DNA from: Sphingorhabdus_B arenilitoris
Lineage (GTDB): Bacteria; Pseudomonadota; Alphaproteobacteria; Sphingomonadales; Sphingomonadaceae
Length of the DNA stretch: 64,000 bases
Assembly: GCF_042651485.1 (NCBI RefSeq)
Contig: NZ_JBHSDH010000013.1
Span: 806,001-870,000 of the forward strand
Direction of reading: 5' to 3'
Shown here: one piece after another, positions 24,796-33,491 of the stretch
How positions within the stretch are numbered: the first letter of the stretch is position 1
Layout of the letters: the number at the start of each line of letters is the position of its first letter
The notes under the pieces: generated by a model
The model's database searches: none
What the model was told of the DNA's origin: nothing
Seen by the model: the letters and a program-made list of their open reading frames with translations, nothing else
Made by a program: the position numbers and the translations under genes

Positions 24796-26037
24796 CTACC
24801 CCTCGCCACTTCCGGCCAATAAATCTTTCAATGTTTGGCTGCTATCCGCCAGCAACTCGGCGGGGATCGCTGCGCTCTGCTCCACTAATTTGCGTCCTTG
24901 CGCATAATCCTTCGTCGCGTTGACGCAATCGAGCGCAATGACCCGCCCGTCGCGCAAATATACGATAGAAAAGCTGCGCGCTGCCATATCGCCGCGCAGC
25001 ACCGTTTCATCATAACCCGCCGAAATGCCCACCGTCTGCAACCGCAAATCATATTGGTTGGACCAGAACCAAGGAACAGCATGATACCGCGTAAGGTCCC
25101 CCATAATCGTTTTTGCAACCGCGCTTCCCATATCATTGGCATTTTGCACCGATTCCACCCGCATCACCTCTCCTGCGGCGAAACTATTGGCATGGGCAGC
25201 GCAGTCACCAATCGCGAAAATATCATCCAATGATGTCCGGCAATATTCGTCAACATCAACACCGTTGCCGCCAGCTGCACCTGCCTTTAGCAATGGCCCT
25301 ACCGATGGAATAATGCCGATGCCGACAATCACCATTTGAGCAGGAACGGTCTCGCCGTTGCCAAGCAGGATACCGCTCACCTGAACTTCGTCACCGATCA
25401 GGCGTTCCACAGCGACACCGGTGCGCAGGGCAACGCCCTTTGCACGATGCTCATTTTCATAAAATGCCGATAAGTCAGGACCGGCAACCCGGGCGAAGAC
25501 ACGTTCCTGCGCCTCCAGCACCGTGACATTTTTGCCCAATTTGCGAAGCACTGCTGCCGCCTCCAGCCCGATATAGCCGCCCCCAACAACGGCCACATCA
25601 TTCACATGGGACAGCTCGGCCATCATCGCATCGACATCGGCTTTGCTGCGCACCTGATGGACGCCGTGCAAATTTGCGCCGTCGCACATTAACGGGCGGG
25701 GCAAACCGCCGCCCGCCCAGATCAAATGACCATAGCCTATTTCCCGTCCGTCATTCAGCTTAACCTGTTTTGCACTGGCATCGACGGTATCCACATATTG
25801 CCCCAGAAGCATATCCACCCGGCGTTCCTGCCAAAAAGATGAGGGACGGATGAGCATGCGTTCAAATGGCTTTTCGCCGGAAAAATATTCTTTCGACAAA
25901 GGCGGGCGTTCATAGGGCAGTTCGTTTTCGCCGTTGATAATGGCAATGCTGCCTTCAAATTTTTGTTGGCGCAGGGCAATGGCTGCTTGCGCTCCGCCAT
26001 GGCCGCCGCCGATTATCAATACATCAAACGCTGCCAT
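24796..26037 (-). CDS. FAD-dependent ferredoxin/rubredoxin reductase-like oxidoreductase
   Basis: About 413 aa. Two dinucleotide-binding folds: FAD site DVLIIGGGHGGAQAAIALRQ at the N-terminus and NAD site VAVVGGGYIGLEAAAVLRKLG (near 150). Then IFAIGDCA (FAD ribityl contact) and the C-terminal reductase domain with WFWSNQYDLRLQTVG. LPYERPPLSKEY is characteristic of the oxygenase-coupled ferredoxin reductases (CamA/ThcD type). It probably passes electrons from NADH to a ferredoxin or P450; no such partner lies beside it. ATG 26037 has GGAG eight bases ahead. It follows the flavin reductase by 13 bases. Confidence 0.87.
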   Translation of the reverse strand: MAAFDVLIIGGGHGGAQAAIALRQQKFEGSIAIINGENELPYERPPLSKEYFSGEKPFERMLIRPSSFWQERRVDMLLGQYVDTVDASAKQVKLNDGREIGYGHLIWAGGGLPRPLMCDGANLHGVHQVRSKADVDAMMAELSHVNDVAVVGGGYIGLEAAAVLRKLGKNVTVLEAQERVFARVAGPDLSAFYENEHRAKGVALRTGVAVERLIGDEVQVSGILLGNGETVPAQMVIVGIGIIPSVGPLLKAGAAGGNGVDVDEYCRTSLDDIFAIGDCAAHANSFAAGEVMRVESVQNANDMGSAVAKTIMGDLTRYHAVPWFWSNQYDLRLQTVGISAGYDETVLRGDMAARSFSIVYLRDGRVIALDCVNATKDYAQGRKLVEQSAAIPAELLADSSQTLKDLLAGSGEG

Positions 26038-26050
26038 AATCACTGCTCCA

Positions 26051-26593
26051 TCACTGCTCGCTGCGGCTGCCATTCACAGGGGCCAGATATTTGCCATCCA
26101 CATAAACCAGCGGATCTATATCTGGTCCTGCGTAGGCGGCAACAACTTCTCCGATGAAAATACTATGCGTTCCATGCTCTACCCGCTGTTCTTGGCGGCA
26201 AATAAAATAGGCCTGTGCATCGGCCAATATCGGCGGCCCAAAATCGCTTATCTGCCAATCGCCAGTGTCAAACCGCGCTTCACCTTGCCGTTCGCCACCG
26301 CAATGTCGGGCGATTTCTTCTTGCCCGCCGTGCAGCATATTGATCGCAAAATCCGCCCCCGCCAATAGCGGTGTATGTAGCGTCGCGTCCCGGTTGACGC
26401 AGATCAACATTATCGGCGGGTTCAGACTCACTTCGCTGACCGCAGTGGCCGACATCGCATAGCGCCGCCCGTCGCATTCGCAGCTGATAACCATGACCGA
26501 TTTTGCAAAGCGGCGCAGGCCCTGCAGCATATCTGCCGCGAGCTGCGCCTTTTCATTGGCCGCATCCGGCCGATCGTCATTTAAGATTGTCAT
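26051..26593 (-). CDS. flavin reductase family protein
   Basis: 180 aa with the FMN-binding split-barrel of flavin reductases: VMVISCECDGRRYAMSATAVSEVSLNPPIMLICVN and a GxHTP-like contact, then EVVAAYAGPDIDPLVYVDGKY. These supply reduced flavin to two-component monooxygenases. The gene is followed on the same strand by the FAD reductase, so the pair may serve an oxygenase encoded elsewhere. Confidence 0.85.
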   Translation of the reverse strand: MTILNDDRPDAANEKAQLAADMLQGLRRFAKSVMVISCECDGRRYAMSATAVSEVSLNPPIMLICVNRDATLHTPLLAGADFAINMLHGGQEEIARHCGGERQGEARFDTGDWQISDFGPPILADAQAYFICRQEQRVEHGTHSIFIGEVVAAYAGPDIDPLVYVDGKYLAPVNGSRSEQ

Positions 26594-26684
26594 ATATTTG
26601 GGGCGTTAGGCAAATGTCGCCAATCTTTCTACCCCTGATTTTGCCCTATGTCCCGCTATGCCTGCTTGCCGGGCCAGACATTAA

Positions 26685-27887
26685 ATGGCAAACACCGTGG
26701 CTATGACAGATATCGCAACCTCAAATTTCGGCCCGCTAGACTTTGCTTTGGGCGATAACGCCGACATGATCCGAGAAACCGTTCACCGTTTTGCCAGCGA
26801 ACAGATCGCACCTCTGGCCGCCAAAATCGACGCAGAAGACTGGTTCCCGCGTGACGAATTATGGCCTGCGATGGGCGCATTGGGGCTACATGGCATTACG
26901 GTCGAAGAAGCCGATGGCGGGCTTGGCATGGGTTATTTGGAGCATATTGTCGCGGTTGAAGAAGTTAGCCGTGCATCCGCCTCCATTGGACTGTCCTATG
27001 GCGCGCATAGCAACCTATGCGTCAACCAAATCCGCCGCTGGGGCTCGACAGAGCAAAAGACGAAATATCTACCGGGCCTAATTTCCGGCGACCATGTCGG
27101 CAGCCTCGCCATGTCAGAGGCAGGTGCAGGCAGCGATGTGGTTTCCATGAAGTTAAAAGCCGATGCGGTGCAAGGCGGCTATGTGCTGAACGGCACAAAA
27201 TACTGGATCACCAACGCATCATATGCCGATACATTAGTCGTCTATGCCAAAACCAATCCAGAAGCTGGGTCGCGCGGTATTACCGCCTTCCTGATCGAAA
27301 AAAACGATGAAGGTTTCTCGATTGGTCAGAAGATTGACAAAATGGGTATGCGCGGGTCGCCCACGGCGGAACTTGTGTTCAACGATTGTTTTGTGAGCGA
27401 AGAGCGGATCATGGGTCCGCTGCATGGCGGTGTCGGTGTTTTAATGAGCGGCCTTGATTATGAACGCGTTGTCCTGGCGGGTATACAGCATGGCATCATG
27501 CAGGCCTGCCTTGATGTCGTGCTGCCTTATATCCGCGAACGCAAACAATTTGGTAAGCCGATAGGCGCGTTTCAACTGATGCAGGCGAAGGTCGCCGATA
27601 TGTATGTCGCGCTCAATAGCGCGCGTGCCTATACATATGCAGTCGCTCGATCCTGCGATGCGGGGCAAACCACTCGTTTCGATGCGGCAGGCGCCATATT
27701 GCTGGCGTCTGAAAATGCCGTAAAAGTCGCGATGGAGGCAATTCAAGCGCTGGGCGGTGCGGGCTATACGAAAGATTGGCCGGTGGAACGCTTTGCCCGC
27801 GATGCCAAGCTGCTTGACATTGGTGCGGGCACCAACGAAATCCGCCGAATGCTGATCGGGCGGGAATTGATCGGCGCGGCTTCGTAA
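26685..27887 (+). CDS. ivd: isovaleryl-CoA dehydrogenase
   Basis: 400-aa acyl-CoA dehydrogenase that oxidises isovaleryl-CoA to 3-methylcrotonyl-CoA in leucine breakdown. The catalytic base is the Glu in GLDYERVVLAG (about 260), the position used by isovaleryl-CoA dehydrogenases instead of the usual C-terminal Glu. Other signs: YGAHSNLCVNQIRRWGS, AMSEAGAGSDVVSM, YWITNASYADTLVVYAKT and GGAGYTKDWPVERF. The methylcrotonyl-CoA carboxylase genes usually found nearby are absent; the next gene is a DUF808 protein. An internal ATG at 26703 is a possible start. Confidence 0.9.
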   Translation: MANTVAMTDIATSNFGPLDFALGDNADMIRETVHRFASEQIAPLAAKIDAEDWFPRDELWPAMGALGLHGITVEEADGGLGMGYLEHIVAVEEVSRASASIGLSYGAHSNLCVNQIRRWGSTEQKTKYLPGLISGDHVGSLAMSEAGAGSDVVSMKLKADAVQGGYVLNGTKYWITNASYADTLVVYAKTNPEAGSRGITAFLIEKNDEGFSIGQKIDKMGMRGSPTAELVFNDCFVSEERIMGPLHGGVGVLMSGLDYERVVLAGIQHGIMQACLDVVLPYIRERKQFGKPIGAFQLMQAKVADMYVALNSARAYTYAVARSCDAGQTTRFDAAGAILLASENAVKVAMEAIQALGGAGYTKDWPVERFARDAKLLDIGAGTNEIRRMLIGRELIGAAS

Positions 27888-27906
27888 CGACAAACAGGGA
27901 CAATTT

Positions 27907-28845
27907 ATGCCATCCGGATTATTTGCGCTGCTCGACGATGTGGCAACCATCACCAAAATGGCCGCCGCATCGATAGATGATATCGGCGCTGCTGCAGCCA
28001 AAGCCGGGACAAAGGCCGCTGGCGTGGTTGTTGATGATACGGCGGTTACCCCGCGATATCTGGTTGGGTTTCATCCGAGCCGAGAATTGCCGATCATCTG
28101 GCGGATCGCAAAGGGCTCTTTGAAGAATAAGCTCCTGTTCATTCTCCCCGTTGCATTGCTGCTCAGCGCTTTTCTGCCTTGGCTGATTACCCCAATATTG
28201 ATGATTGGCGGCACCTATCTTTGTTATGAAGGCGCAGAAAAGCTGCTTCACGCCATAAAACCGCATGACGAAAGCTTGGATGAAAAGGCAACCGAGCTAA
28301 CGAGCGAAGAACATGAAGAACAAATGGCAAGCGGCGCGATCCGGACTGATTTCATTTTATCGGCCGAAATTATGGCAATCGCGCTCGGTGAGGTTGCAAA
28401 CCAATCTATTTATATGCAGGCCGTCGCGCTGATCGTTGTCGCTCTCGCGATAACGGTGGCAGTCTACGGGGTGGTCGCTGTCATCGTAAAAATGGATGAT
28501 ATCGGATTAAATTTGGCCAAAAGGAAATATAGCCTCGTTGCGAAATTTGGACGCGGCCTTGTCCTCGCCATGCCAAAAATATTGGGCGCATTGTCGGTGA
28601 TAGGAACGGCTGCTATGCTATGGGTTGGCGGGCAAATTGTGATGCACGGAATAGAAGAATTTGGCTTCAAAACCGTTCCCCATGCACTGCATGATCTCGC
28701 CCATAATATTGGTGGCGCTATACCCTTTGTCGGCGGCCTTGCTGAATGGACGGTAAACGCCGCCGGAGCAGGCGTTTTTGGCGTGATATTGGGCGGTATC
28801 GTTGTTGCAATTCATCAACTGTTCACGCGCAAATCTGCACATTGA
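27907..28845 (+). CDS. DUF808 membrane protein (YedI-like)
   Basis: 312 aa. N-terminal signature FALLDDVATITKMAAASIDDIGAAAAKAGTKAAGVVVDD is the DUF808 hallmark, followed by VTPRYLVGFHPSRELPIIW and five or six hydrophobic helices (for example ILPVALLLSAFLPWLI, VALIVVALAITVAVYGVVAV). Inner-membrane protein of unknown role. It starts 19 bases after the ivd stop and ends 26 bases before the FKBP gene. Confidence 0.88.
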   Translation: MPSGLFALLDDVATITKMAAASIDDIGAAAAKAGTKAAGVVVDDTAVTPRYLVGFHPSRELPIIWRIAKGSLKNKLLFILPVALLLSAFLPWLITPILMIGGTYLCYEGAEKLLHAIKPHDESLDEKATELTSEEHEEQMASGAIRTDFILSAEIMAIALGEVANQSIYMQAVALIVVALAITVAVYGVVAVIVKMDDIGLNLAKRKYSLVAKFGRGLVLAMPKILGALSVIGTAAMLWVGGQIVMHGIEEFGFKTVPHALHDLAHNIGGAIPFVGGLAEWTVNAAGAGVFGVILGGIVVAIHQLFTRKSAH

Positions 28846-28871
28846 ATCAAGAATTTATACATAGGAATTTC

Positions 28872-29702
28872 ATGAAAATAGCTTTTTGGGCTTCGGCCGC
28901 TGCACTTGTCCTTTCACCTATTGCGGCCCCTGTTGCAGCTTATGCGCAGCAATCTGCTGGAAAAAAAGCCGCGACGAAAACGGCGGATCTGCGCTGTGAT
29001 ACCACAACTGCCTCCGGGTTGAGCTACACCATATTGAAAGCAGGCGCTGGCGATGCGCCGGGCGCGGATGACAGCGTCAAGGTTAACTATAGAGGCCGTT
29101 TGGCCAAGGACGGCACGCAATTTGACGCTGGTCAGGGCGCCAATTTCCCGGTCTCCGGCGTTATCGCGGGCTTTGCCGAGGGCTTGCAGCTCATGCAGCC
29201 CGGCGCCAAATTTCGGTTCTGCATTCCCGCCGCGCTTGGCTATGGCGATCAGGATAAAGGAACAATCCCGCCGGCTTCCGATTTGGTCTTTGAGGTGGAT
29301 TTGATCGAAGTAAATAAAGCCGCCGCTCCTGTTGTACAGATTATTCCCGAAACCGAACGCCAATGCGAAATGACCACGGCGTCGGGCATGGGATATAAGG
29401 AATTGAACAGCGGGCTTGGTAATGCGCCAACCGATGAAGATGTGGCTTTGGTCAACTACAGAGTCTACCGCCCGGATACTGGCCAAGTGATGGACGCCAG
29501 CGATTGGCTGCAAATTCCACTGGCTCAAGCATCGACAGCGATTGGTGAAGCGTTAAAGCTTATGACTATTGGCTCATCCTATCGCTTTTGCATTCCCGGT
29601 GCGATGCTGGGGCAGCCACCAAAAGAAGATGGAACGCCGCCTCCGCCCGTAAATTTCCACATTGACTTGGTGGACGTAAAAAAGAGTTCCGAGCTGCGCT
29701 AA
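28872..29702 (+). CDS. FKBP-type peptidyl-prolyl isomerase, two domains
   Basis: 276-aa exported protein. ATG 28872 follows AGGAATTTC, and the N-terminus is a signal peptide ending AYA-QQ. The first FKBP domain (about 40-150) keeps VKVNYRGRLAKDGTQFDAG, VIAGFAEGLQLM and FCIPAALGYGDQ. The second (about 165-270) repeats the fold, but several active-site positions differ (VALVNYRVYRPDTGQVMDAS; FCIPGAMLGQPPKEDG), so it may be structural. Each repeat opens with a paired cysteine (LRCDTTTASGLSY; QCEMTTASGMGY). Acts on periplasmic or outer-membrane protein folding. Confidence 0.88.
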   Translation: MKIAFWASAAALVLSPIAAPVAAYAQQSAGKKAATKTADLRCDTTTASGLSYTILKAGAGDAPGADDSVKVNYRGRLAKDGTQFDAGQGANFPVSGVIAGFAEGLQLMQPGAKFRFCIPAALGYGDQDKGTIPPASDLVFEVDLIEVNKAAAPVVQIIPETERQCEMTTASGMGYKELNSGLGNAPTDEDVALVNYRVYRPDTGQVMDASDWLQIPLAQASTAIGEALKLMTIGSSYRFCIPGAMLGQPPKEDGTPPPPVNFHIDLVDVKKSSELR

Positions 29703-29922
29703 CCAAATATTAGGGGTCAGTTTCTATGTGCCCTAAATGCCACAGTTTGGCAGATACGTCATCAATGCTGACATTATCTGTTGTGCCGTGCAGAAAAATA
29801 ATGCAGCGAACTCCTCACATAGTTTTGAGATTGTCTCTCGCCAGAGCATTTGGCGTAATAAAATGACAACCAGACGAGATTTGCGGGGGGAACGTTATAT
29901 ATTTAACGTGAAAGGTATCTCT

Positions 29923-30687
29923 ATGCGCAACTCTCTTCCAAAGAAAACTTTATTGGGCCTGTCGGCGCTACTCATGGCTTCGGCCGCTGTTCCCGCAATG
30001 GCGCAAGACGAAGCAGCATCCGAAGAATCGGCCAGCAGCATCACCATTTCCGGTTCCGCCGCCGTCACATCTGACTATCGCTTTCGCGGTGTCGCACAAT
30101 CTGGCGGTGACTTTGCCATTCAAGGCAGCATTGGTGCGTCTCATGAAAGCGGTTTTTATGTCGGAACCTGGGGTTCATCAATTAACTTCGCCGGCGGCAC
30201 CGAAATTGACGTCTATGGTGGCTGGTCAAAGGAAGTTGCAAGCGGCCTGACCGTCGATGTTGGCATGACCTACTATATCTATCCAGATGCGGGCGTTGCG
30301 ACCGGCCCCACCGACTTTTTCGAACCTTATGCCAAAATTTCAACCACTATTGGTCCTGTTGAAGGTGTGTTCGGCGTCGCTTACGCTTGGGGCGGTCAAA
30401 GCGCTTTGGCCGACGAAAGCAATGTTTATGTATCAGGCGATTTGAGCACCGCAATCCCGGGAACCCCGCTGACCGCCACAGCGCATTTGGGTTATTCTGA
30501 TGGCGACAGCTTCCTAAGCACATTGCAGGGCACCGATAATAATTATCTCGATTGGTCAGTCGGCCTCGATTATGCGATTACCGACAAGCTAACCTTCGGC
30601 GTCAAATATACCGACACCGATGATGCGCCCGCGCAAAAGGACTTTACCGATTCATCGATCCTCGCGACTTTGAGCGTTTCATTCTAA
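29923..30687 (+). CDS. TorF family putative porin
   Basis: 254-aa outer-membrane protein. The start is ATG 29923 behind AAAGGT, with a signal peptide ending PAMA-QD. The body is the gcw_chp/TorF pattern: ITISGSAAVTSDYRFRGVAQ, ASHESGFYVGTWGSSIN, and a last strand ending in Phe (ATLSVSF), the outer-membrane C-terminal signal. Likely a small diffusion porin. It stands alone between a 220-base upstream region and a terminator. Confidence 0.88.
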   Translation: MRNSLPKKTLLGLSALLMASAAVPAMAQDEAASEESASSITISGSAAVTSDYRFRGVAQSGGDFAIQGSIGASHESGFYVGTWGSSINFAGGTEIDVYGGWSKEVASGLTVDVGMTYYIYPDAGVATGPTDFFEPYAKISTTIGPVEGVFGVAYAWGGQSALADESNVYVSGDLSTAIPGTPLTATAHLGYSDGDSFLSTLQGTDNNYLDWSVGLDYAITDKLTFGVKYTDTDDAPAQKDFTDSSILATLSVSF

Positions 30688-30710
30688 TTTGAAACATACC
30701 GGTTAGTAAA

Positions 30711-30747
30711 AATAAGGGCTGCTCCTTTGTCGGGTGCGGCCCTTATT
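30711..30747 (+). terminator. terminator after the TorF porin
   Basis: AATAAGGGC (30711-30719) pairs with GCCCTTATT (30739-30747), 24 bases after the porin stop; the intervening sequence can extend the stem in part. No long T run. Confidence 0.6.
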
Positions 30748-30862
30748 CATTTGCGGCAACGTCATTCACCAATTGGTTTATTGCGCGCAGCGAAACTGTC
30801 TTAAAATAATCTCTCAAACTGCCCCTGCTGCCTGAGATTCGCTCGACCTGATGCCCCCAAAT

Positions 30863-30876
30863 CGCTATTTATAGCG
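30863..30876. promoter_or_regulatory. palindrome ahead of alanine dehydrogenase
   Basis: CGCTAT-TT-ATAGCG, a perfect 14-base palindrome, 27 bases before the ald ATG. Possibly an operator; no regulator gene is adjacent. Confidence 0.3.
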
Positions 30877-30903
30877 TAAGGGTGCTAAGTCAGGAGAGTG
30901 GCA

Positions 30904-32028
30904 ATGCATATTGGTGTTCCCAAAGAAATAAAAGTCCATGAGTACCGCGTGGGCCTAACCCCGCCATCGGTGCGCGAATATATTGCACGCGGGCATCAAG
31001 TCACCGTGCAATCGGGCGCAGGCGAAGGCATATTATGCACGGATGAAGCCTATATCGCGGCGGGTGCAAAAATCGCCGCCAGCGCCGCCGAAATATTTGC
31101 CAGCGCCGACATGATCGTAAAGGTGAAAGAACCACAGGCGAGCGAATGGCCTATGCTGCGGACAGGCCAGCTATTATTTACCTATCTACACCTTGCGCCT
31201 GATCCCGATCAAGCGAAGGGTTTGTTGGAAAGTGGATGCGCCGCCATCGCCTATGAAACGGTGACCGATGATCGCGGGTCCCTGCCCCTGCTGGCGCCAA
31301 TGAGCGAAGTGGCCGGGCGGCTGTCGATTGAAGCTGCGGCCGAAGCAATGCGACGCAGCGAAGGCGGCGCGGGCATATTATTGGGCGGTGTACCAGGAGT
31401 AGCGGCGGGCCGGGTTACTGTTTTGGGCGGCGGGGTCGTGGGCACCCATGCGGCGCGAATGGCCGTTGGTCTGGGCGCAGAGGTAACCATCGTCGATCGC
31501 TCCATTCCCCGTTTGCGCCAATTGGATGAGATGTTCAGCGGCCGGATACGCACACGCTATTCGACACTGGATACCATCGAACATGAGGTTGCGATTGCCG
31601 ATGCCGTGATTGGCGCGGTGCTTGTTGCTGGGGCGAGCGCGCCCAAACTGGTTACGCGCGAAATGCTGAAAATAATGAAGCCAGGTTCGGTTTTGGTCGA
31701 TGTGGCGATAGATCAGGGCGGCTGTTTTGAAACCAGCAAGCCAACGACGCATGACCACCCGACCTTCGTTGTCGATGGCATCATCCATTATTGCGTGGCC
31801 AATATGCCGGGCGCAGTTCCCCAAACCAGTGCGGCTGCGCTCAATAACGCCACATTACCCTATGGATTGGCGCTTGCCGAAAAAGGCCTAGGCGCACTGA
31901 ACACCGATACGGAAATCGGTCGAGGTTTATTAGCCGGGCTCAATATCTATGACGGTAAAGTGACCAGCGAAGCTGTCGCCAGCAGTTTGAATTTGGACTT
32001 TGTCGGCCCACTAGAGGCGTTAAATTGA
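30904..32028 (+). CDS. ald: alanine dehydrogenase
   Basis: 374-aa NAD enzyme that converts L-alanine to pyruvate and ammonia. ATG 30904 follows AGGAG by eight bases; a GTG two codons earlier sits too close to that site. Motifs: IGVPKEIKVHEYRVGLTP, VKVKEP (substrate lysine), LFTYLHLAPD (catalytic His in YLHLA), VTVLGGGVVGTHAARMAVGLGA (NAD site) and VDVAIDQGGCFETSKPTTH. Complete. It lies ahead of the amidohydrolase gene, 87 bases away. Confidence 0.95.
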   Translation: MHIGVPKEIKVHEYRVGLTPPSVREYIARGHQVTVQSGAGEGILCTDEAYIAAGAKIAASAAEIFASADMIVKVKEPQASEWPMLRTGQLLFTYLHLAPDPDQAKGLLESGCAAIAYETVTDDRGSLPLLAPMSEVAGRLSIEAAAEAMRRSEGGAGILLGGVPGVAAGRVTVLGGGVVGTHAARMAVGLGAEVTIVDRSIPRLRQLDEMFSGRIRTRYSTLDTIEHEVAIADAVIGAVLVAGASAPKLVTREMLKIMKPGSVLVDVAIDQGGCFETSKPTTHDHPTFVVDGIIHYCVANMPGAVPQTSAAALNNATLPYGLALAEKGLGALNTDTEIGRGLLAGLNIYDGKVTSEAVASSLNLDFVGPLEALN

Positions 32029-32115
32029 TCGCGAAGGAATAGACCATTTGCCAGTGGCTCGAAAACTGTTAGCCTGACGATTACATTCCCACGATGGCCG
32101 TTTAGGAGACCCGAT

Positions 32116-33390
32116 TTGCGCCTTAAAATATTGGCATTTGCCGCGACCAGCTTTTTTGCCTTATCCGCCGCTTCGGCAGAAACCGTGATCTTAAAAGCTG
32201 GCGCGATGGTCGATGTCGTCCAAGGTAGCCTCGTCACCGATCCGGTTATCACAATCACCAACGGCATTATCGTGAAGGTCGAACGCGGCGATGCTTCTAT
32301 TTCCGGCGATGCCACCATCATTGACCTAGGCACCAAAACAATATTGCCCGGCTTAATAGATATGCACGTACATTTGACTGGTAAAGCAACCGATCAGGGA
32401 TATCGGCGTTTGCAAATATCCGACGAACGCGCAGCCATTACGGGCGTATTAAATGCCAAGAAAACACTGATGGCCGGCGTGACGACGGCGCGCAATGTTG
32501 GCGCGCCAAGCTTTTCCGACGTTGCCCTGCGCGATGCGATAAATGACGGTGATGTGGAAGGGCCGCGGCTGTTCGTTTCTGGCCCGCCGATTGGCATTAC
32601 CGGCGGCCATTGCAGCGACAATAACCTGCTCCCTTCCGAATATGGGGTTGTGGGAGAGGGCGTCGCCGATGGACCGTGGGCTGCGCGGTCCATGGTACGC
32701 CGCAATGTTAAATATGGCGTCGACTTAATCAAAACCTGTTCGACAGGCGGCGTGCTATCCAAAGGAACGCAGGTGGGCGCGCCGCAATATACGGTTGAGG
32801 AATTGACCGCGCTTACCGAAGAAGCGCATAGCCATGGCCGAAAAGTCGCATCGCATGCCCATGGCGCCGAAGGTATCCTAAACGCATTGAAAGCGGGCGT
32901 GGACACAATTGAACATGCAAGCTTCATATCTGACGAAGGCATTGCGCTTGCGAAAAAGCAGGGCACATATTTGTCGATGGATATTTATAATACCGAATAT
33001 ATCTTGAGCGAGGGTGAAAAAGCCGGGTTCCTCCCCGAAAGCTTGGAAAAGGAACGCATGACTGGTGCCACGCAGCGGGAAAGCTTTCGCCGCGCCCACG
33101 CCGCCGGGGTCAAAATGGTGATGGGCACCGACGCTGGCGTCTATCCGCATGGTGACAATGCGAAACAATTATCACGGATGGTTCGTTTTGGCATGACCCC
33201 AGCGGAGGCGCTGCGCGCGGCAACCTATAATGGCGCAGATGCGCTGGGGCAAAAGGGCAAGTTTGGCGAAATCACCGTGGGTGCATCGGCGGATATTATC
33301 GCAGTCGACGGCGATCCTTTGACGGACATATCAATTTTAGAAAAAGTCGATTTTGTCATGAAATCTGGTCAAATATTTAAGACCGAATGA
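32116..33390 (+). CDS. secreted amidohydrolase, imidazolonepropionase/dipeptidase type
   Basis: 424-aa metal-dependent hydrolase with a signal peptide (FALSAASA-ET). The start is TTG 32116 behind AGGAG. Amidohydrolase landmarks: LPGLIDMHVHLTG (metal His pair), SHAHGAEG and DTIEHASFI (further His ligands) and VMGTDAGVYPHGDN (metal Asp). GIKTxxTGGVLS-like LIKTCSTGGVLSKG marks the group containing characterised Xaa-Arg/Xaa-Lys dipeptidases, so periplasmic peptide cleavage is a fair guess; other amides are possible. It converges on the TonB receptor gene, with a shared terminator. Confidence 0.82.
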   Translation: MRLKILAFAATSFFALSAASAETVILKAGAMVDVVQGSLVTDPVITITNGIIVKVERGDASISGDATIIDLGTKTILPGLIDMHVHLTGKATDQGYRRLQISDERAAITGVLNAKKTLMAGVTTARNVGAPSFSDVALRDAINDGDVEGPRLFVSGPPIGITGGHCSDNNLLPSEYGVVGEGVADGPWAARSMVRRNVKYGVDLIKTCSTGGVLSKGTQVGAPQYTVEELTALTEEAHSHGRKVASHAHGAEGILNALKAGVDTIEHASFISDEGIALAKKQGTYLSMDIYNTEYILSEGEKAGFLPESLEKERMTGATQRESFRRAHAAGVKMVMGTDAGVYPHGDNAKQLSRMVRFGMTPAEALRAATYNGADALGQKGKFGEITVGASADIIAVDGDPLTDISILEKVDFVMKSGQIFKTE

Positions 33391-33427
33391 CATTAGGGCT
33401 GATAAACCCGACCGCGAGATTTGAAAT

Positions 33428-33464
33428 AAAAAAGGGAGCAGGACGATCACCCGCTCCCTTTTTT
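33428..33464. terminator. bidirectional terminator between amidohydrolase and TonB receptor
   Basis: AAAAAAGGGAGC (33428-33439) and GCTCCCTTTTTT (33453-33464) pair perfectly over 12 bases around a 13-base loop, with T runs in both directions. It serves both convergent genes. Confidence 0.92.
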
Positions 33465-33491
33465 CATTAAACCAATTGGCAGCTTGCCCGC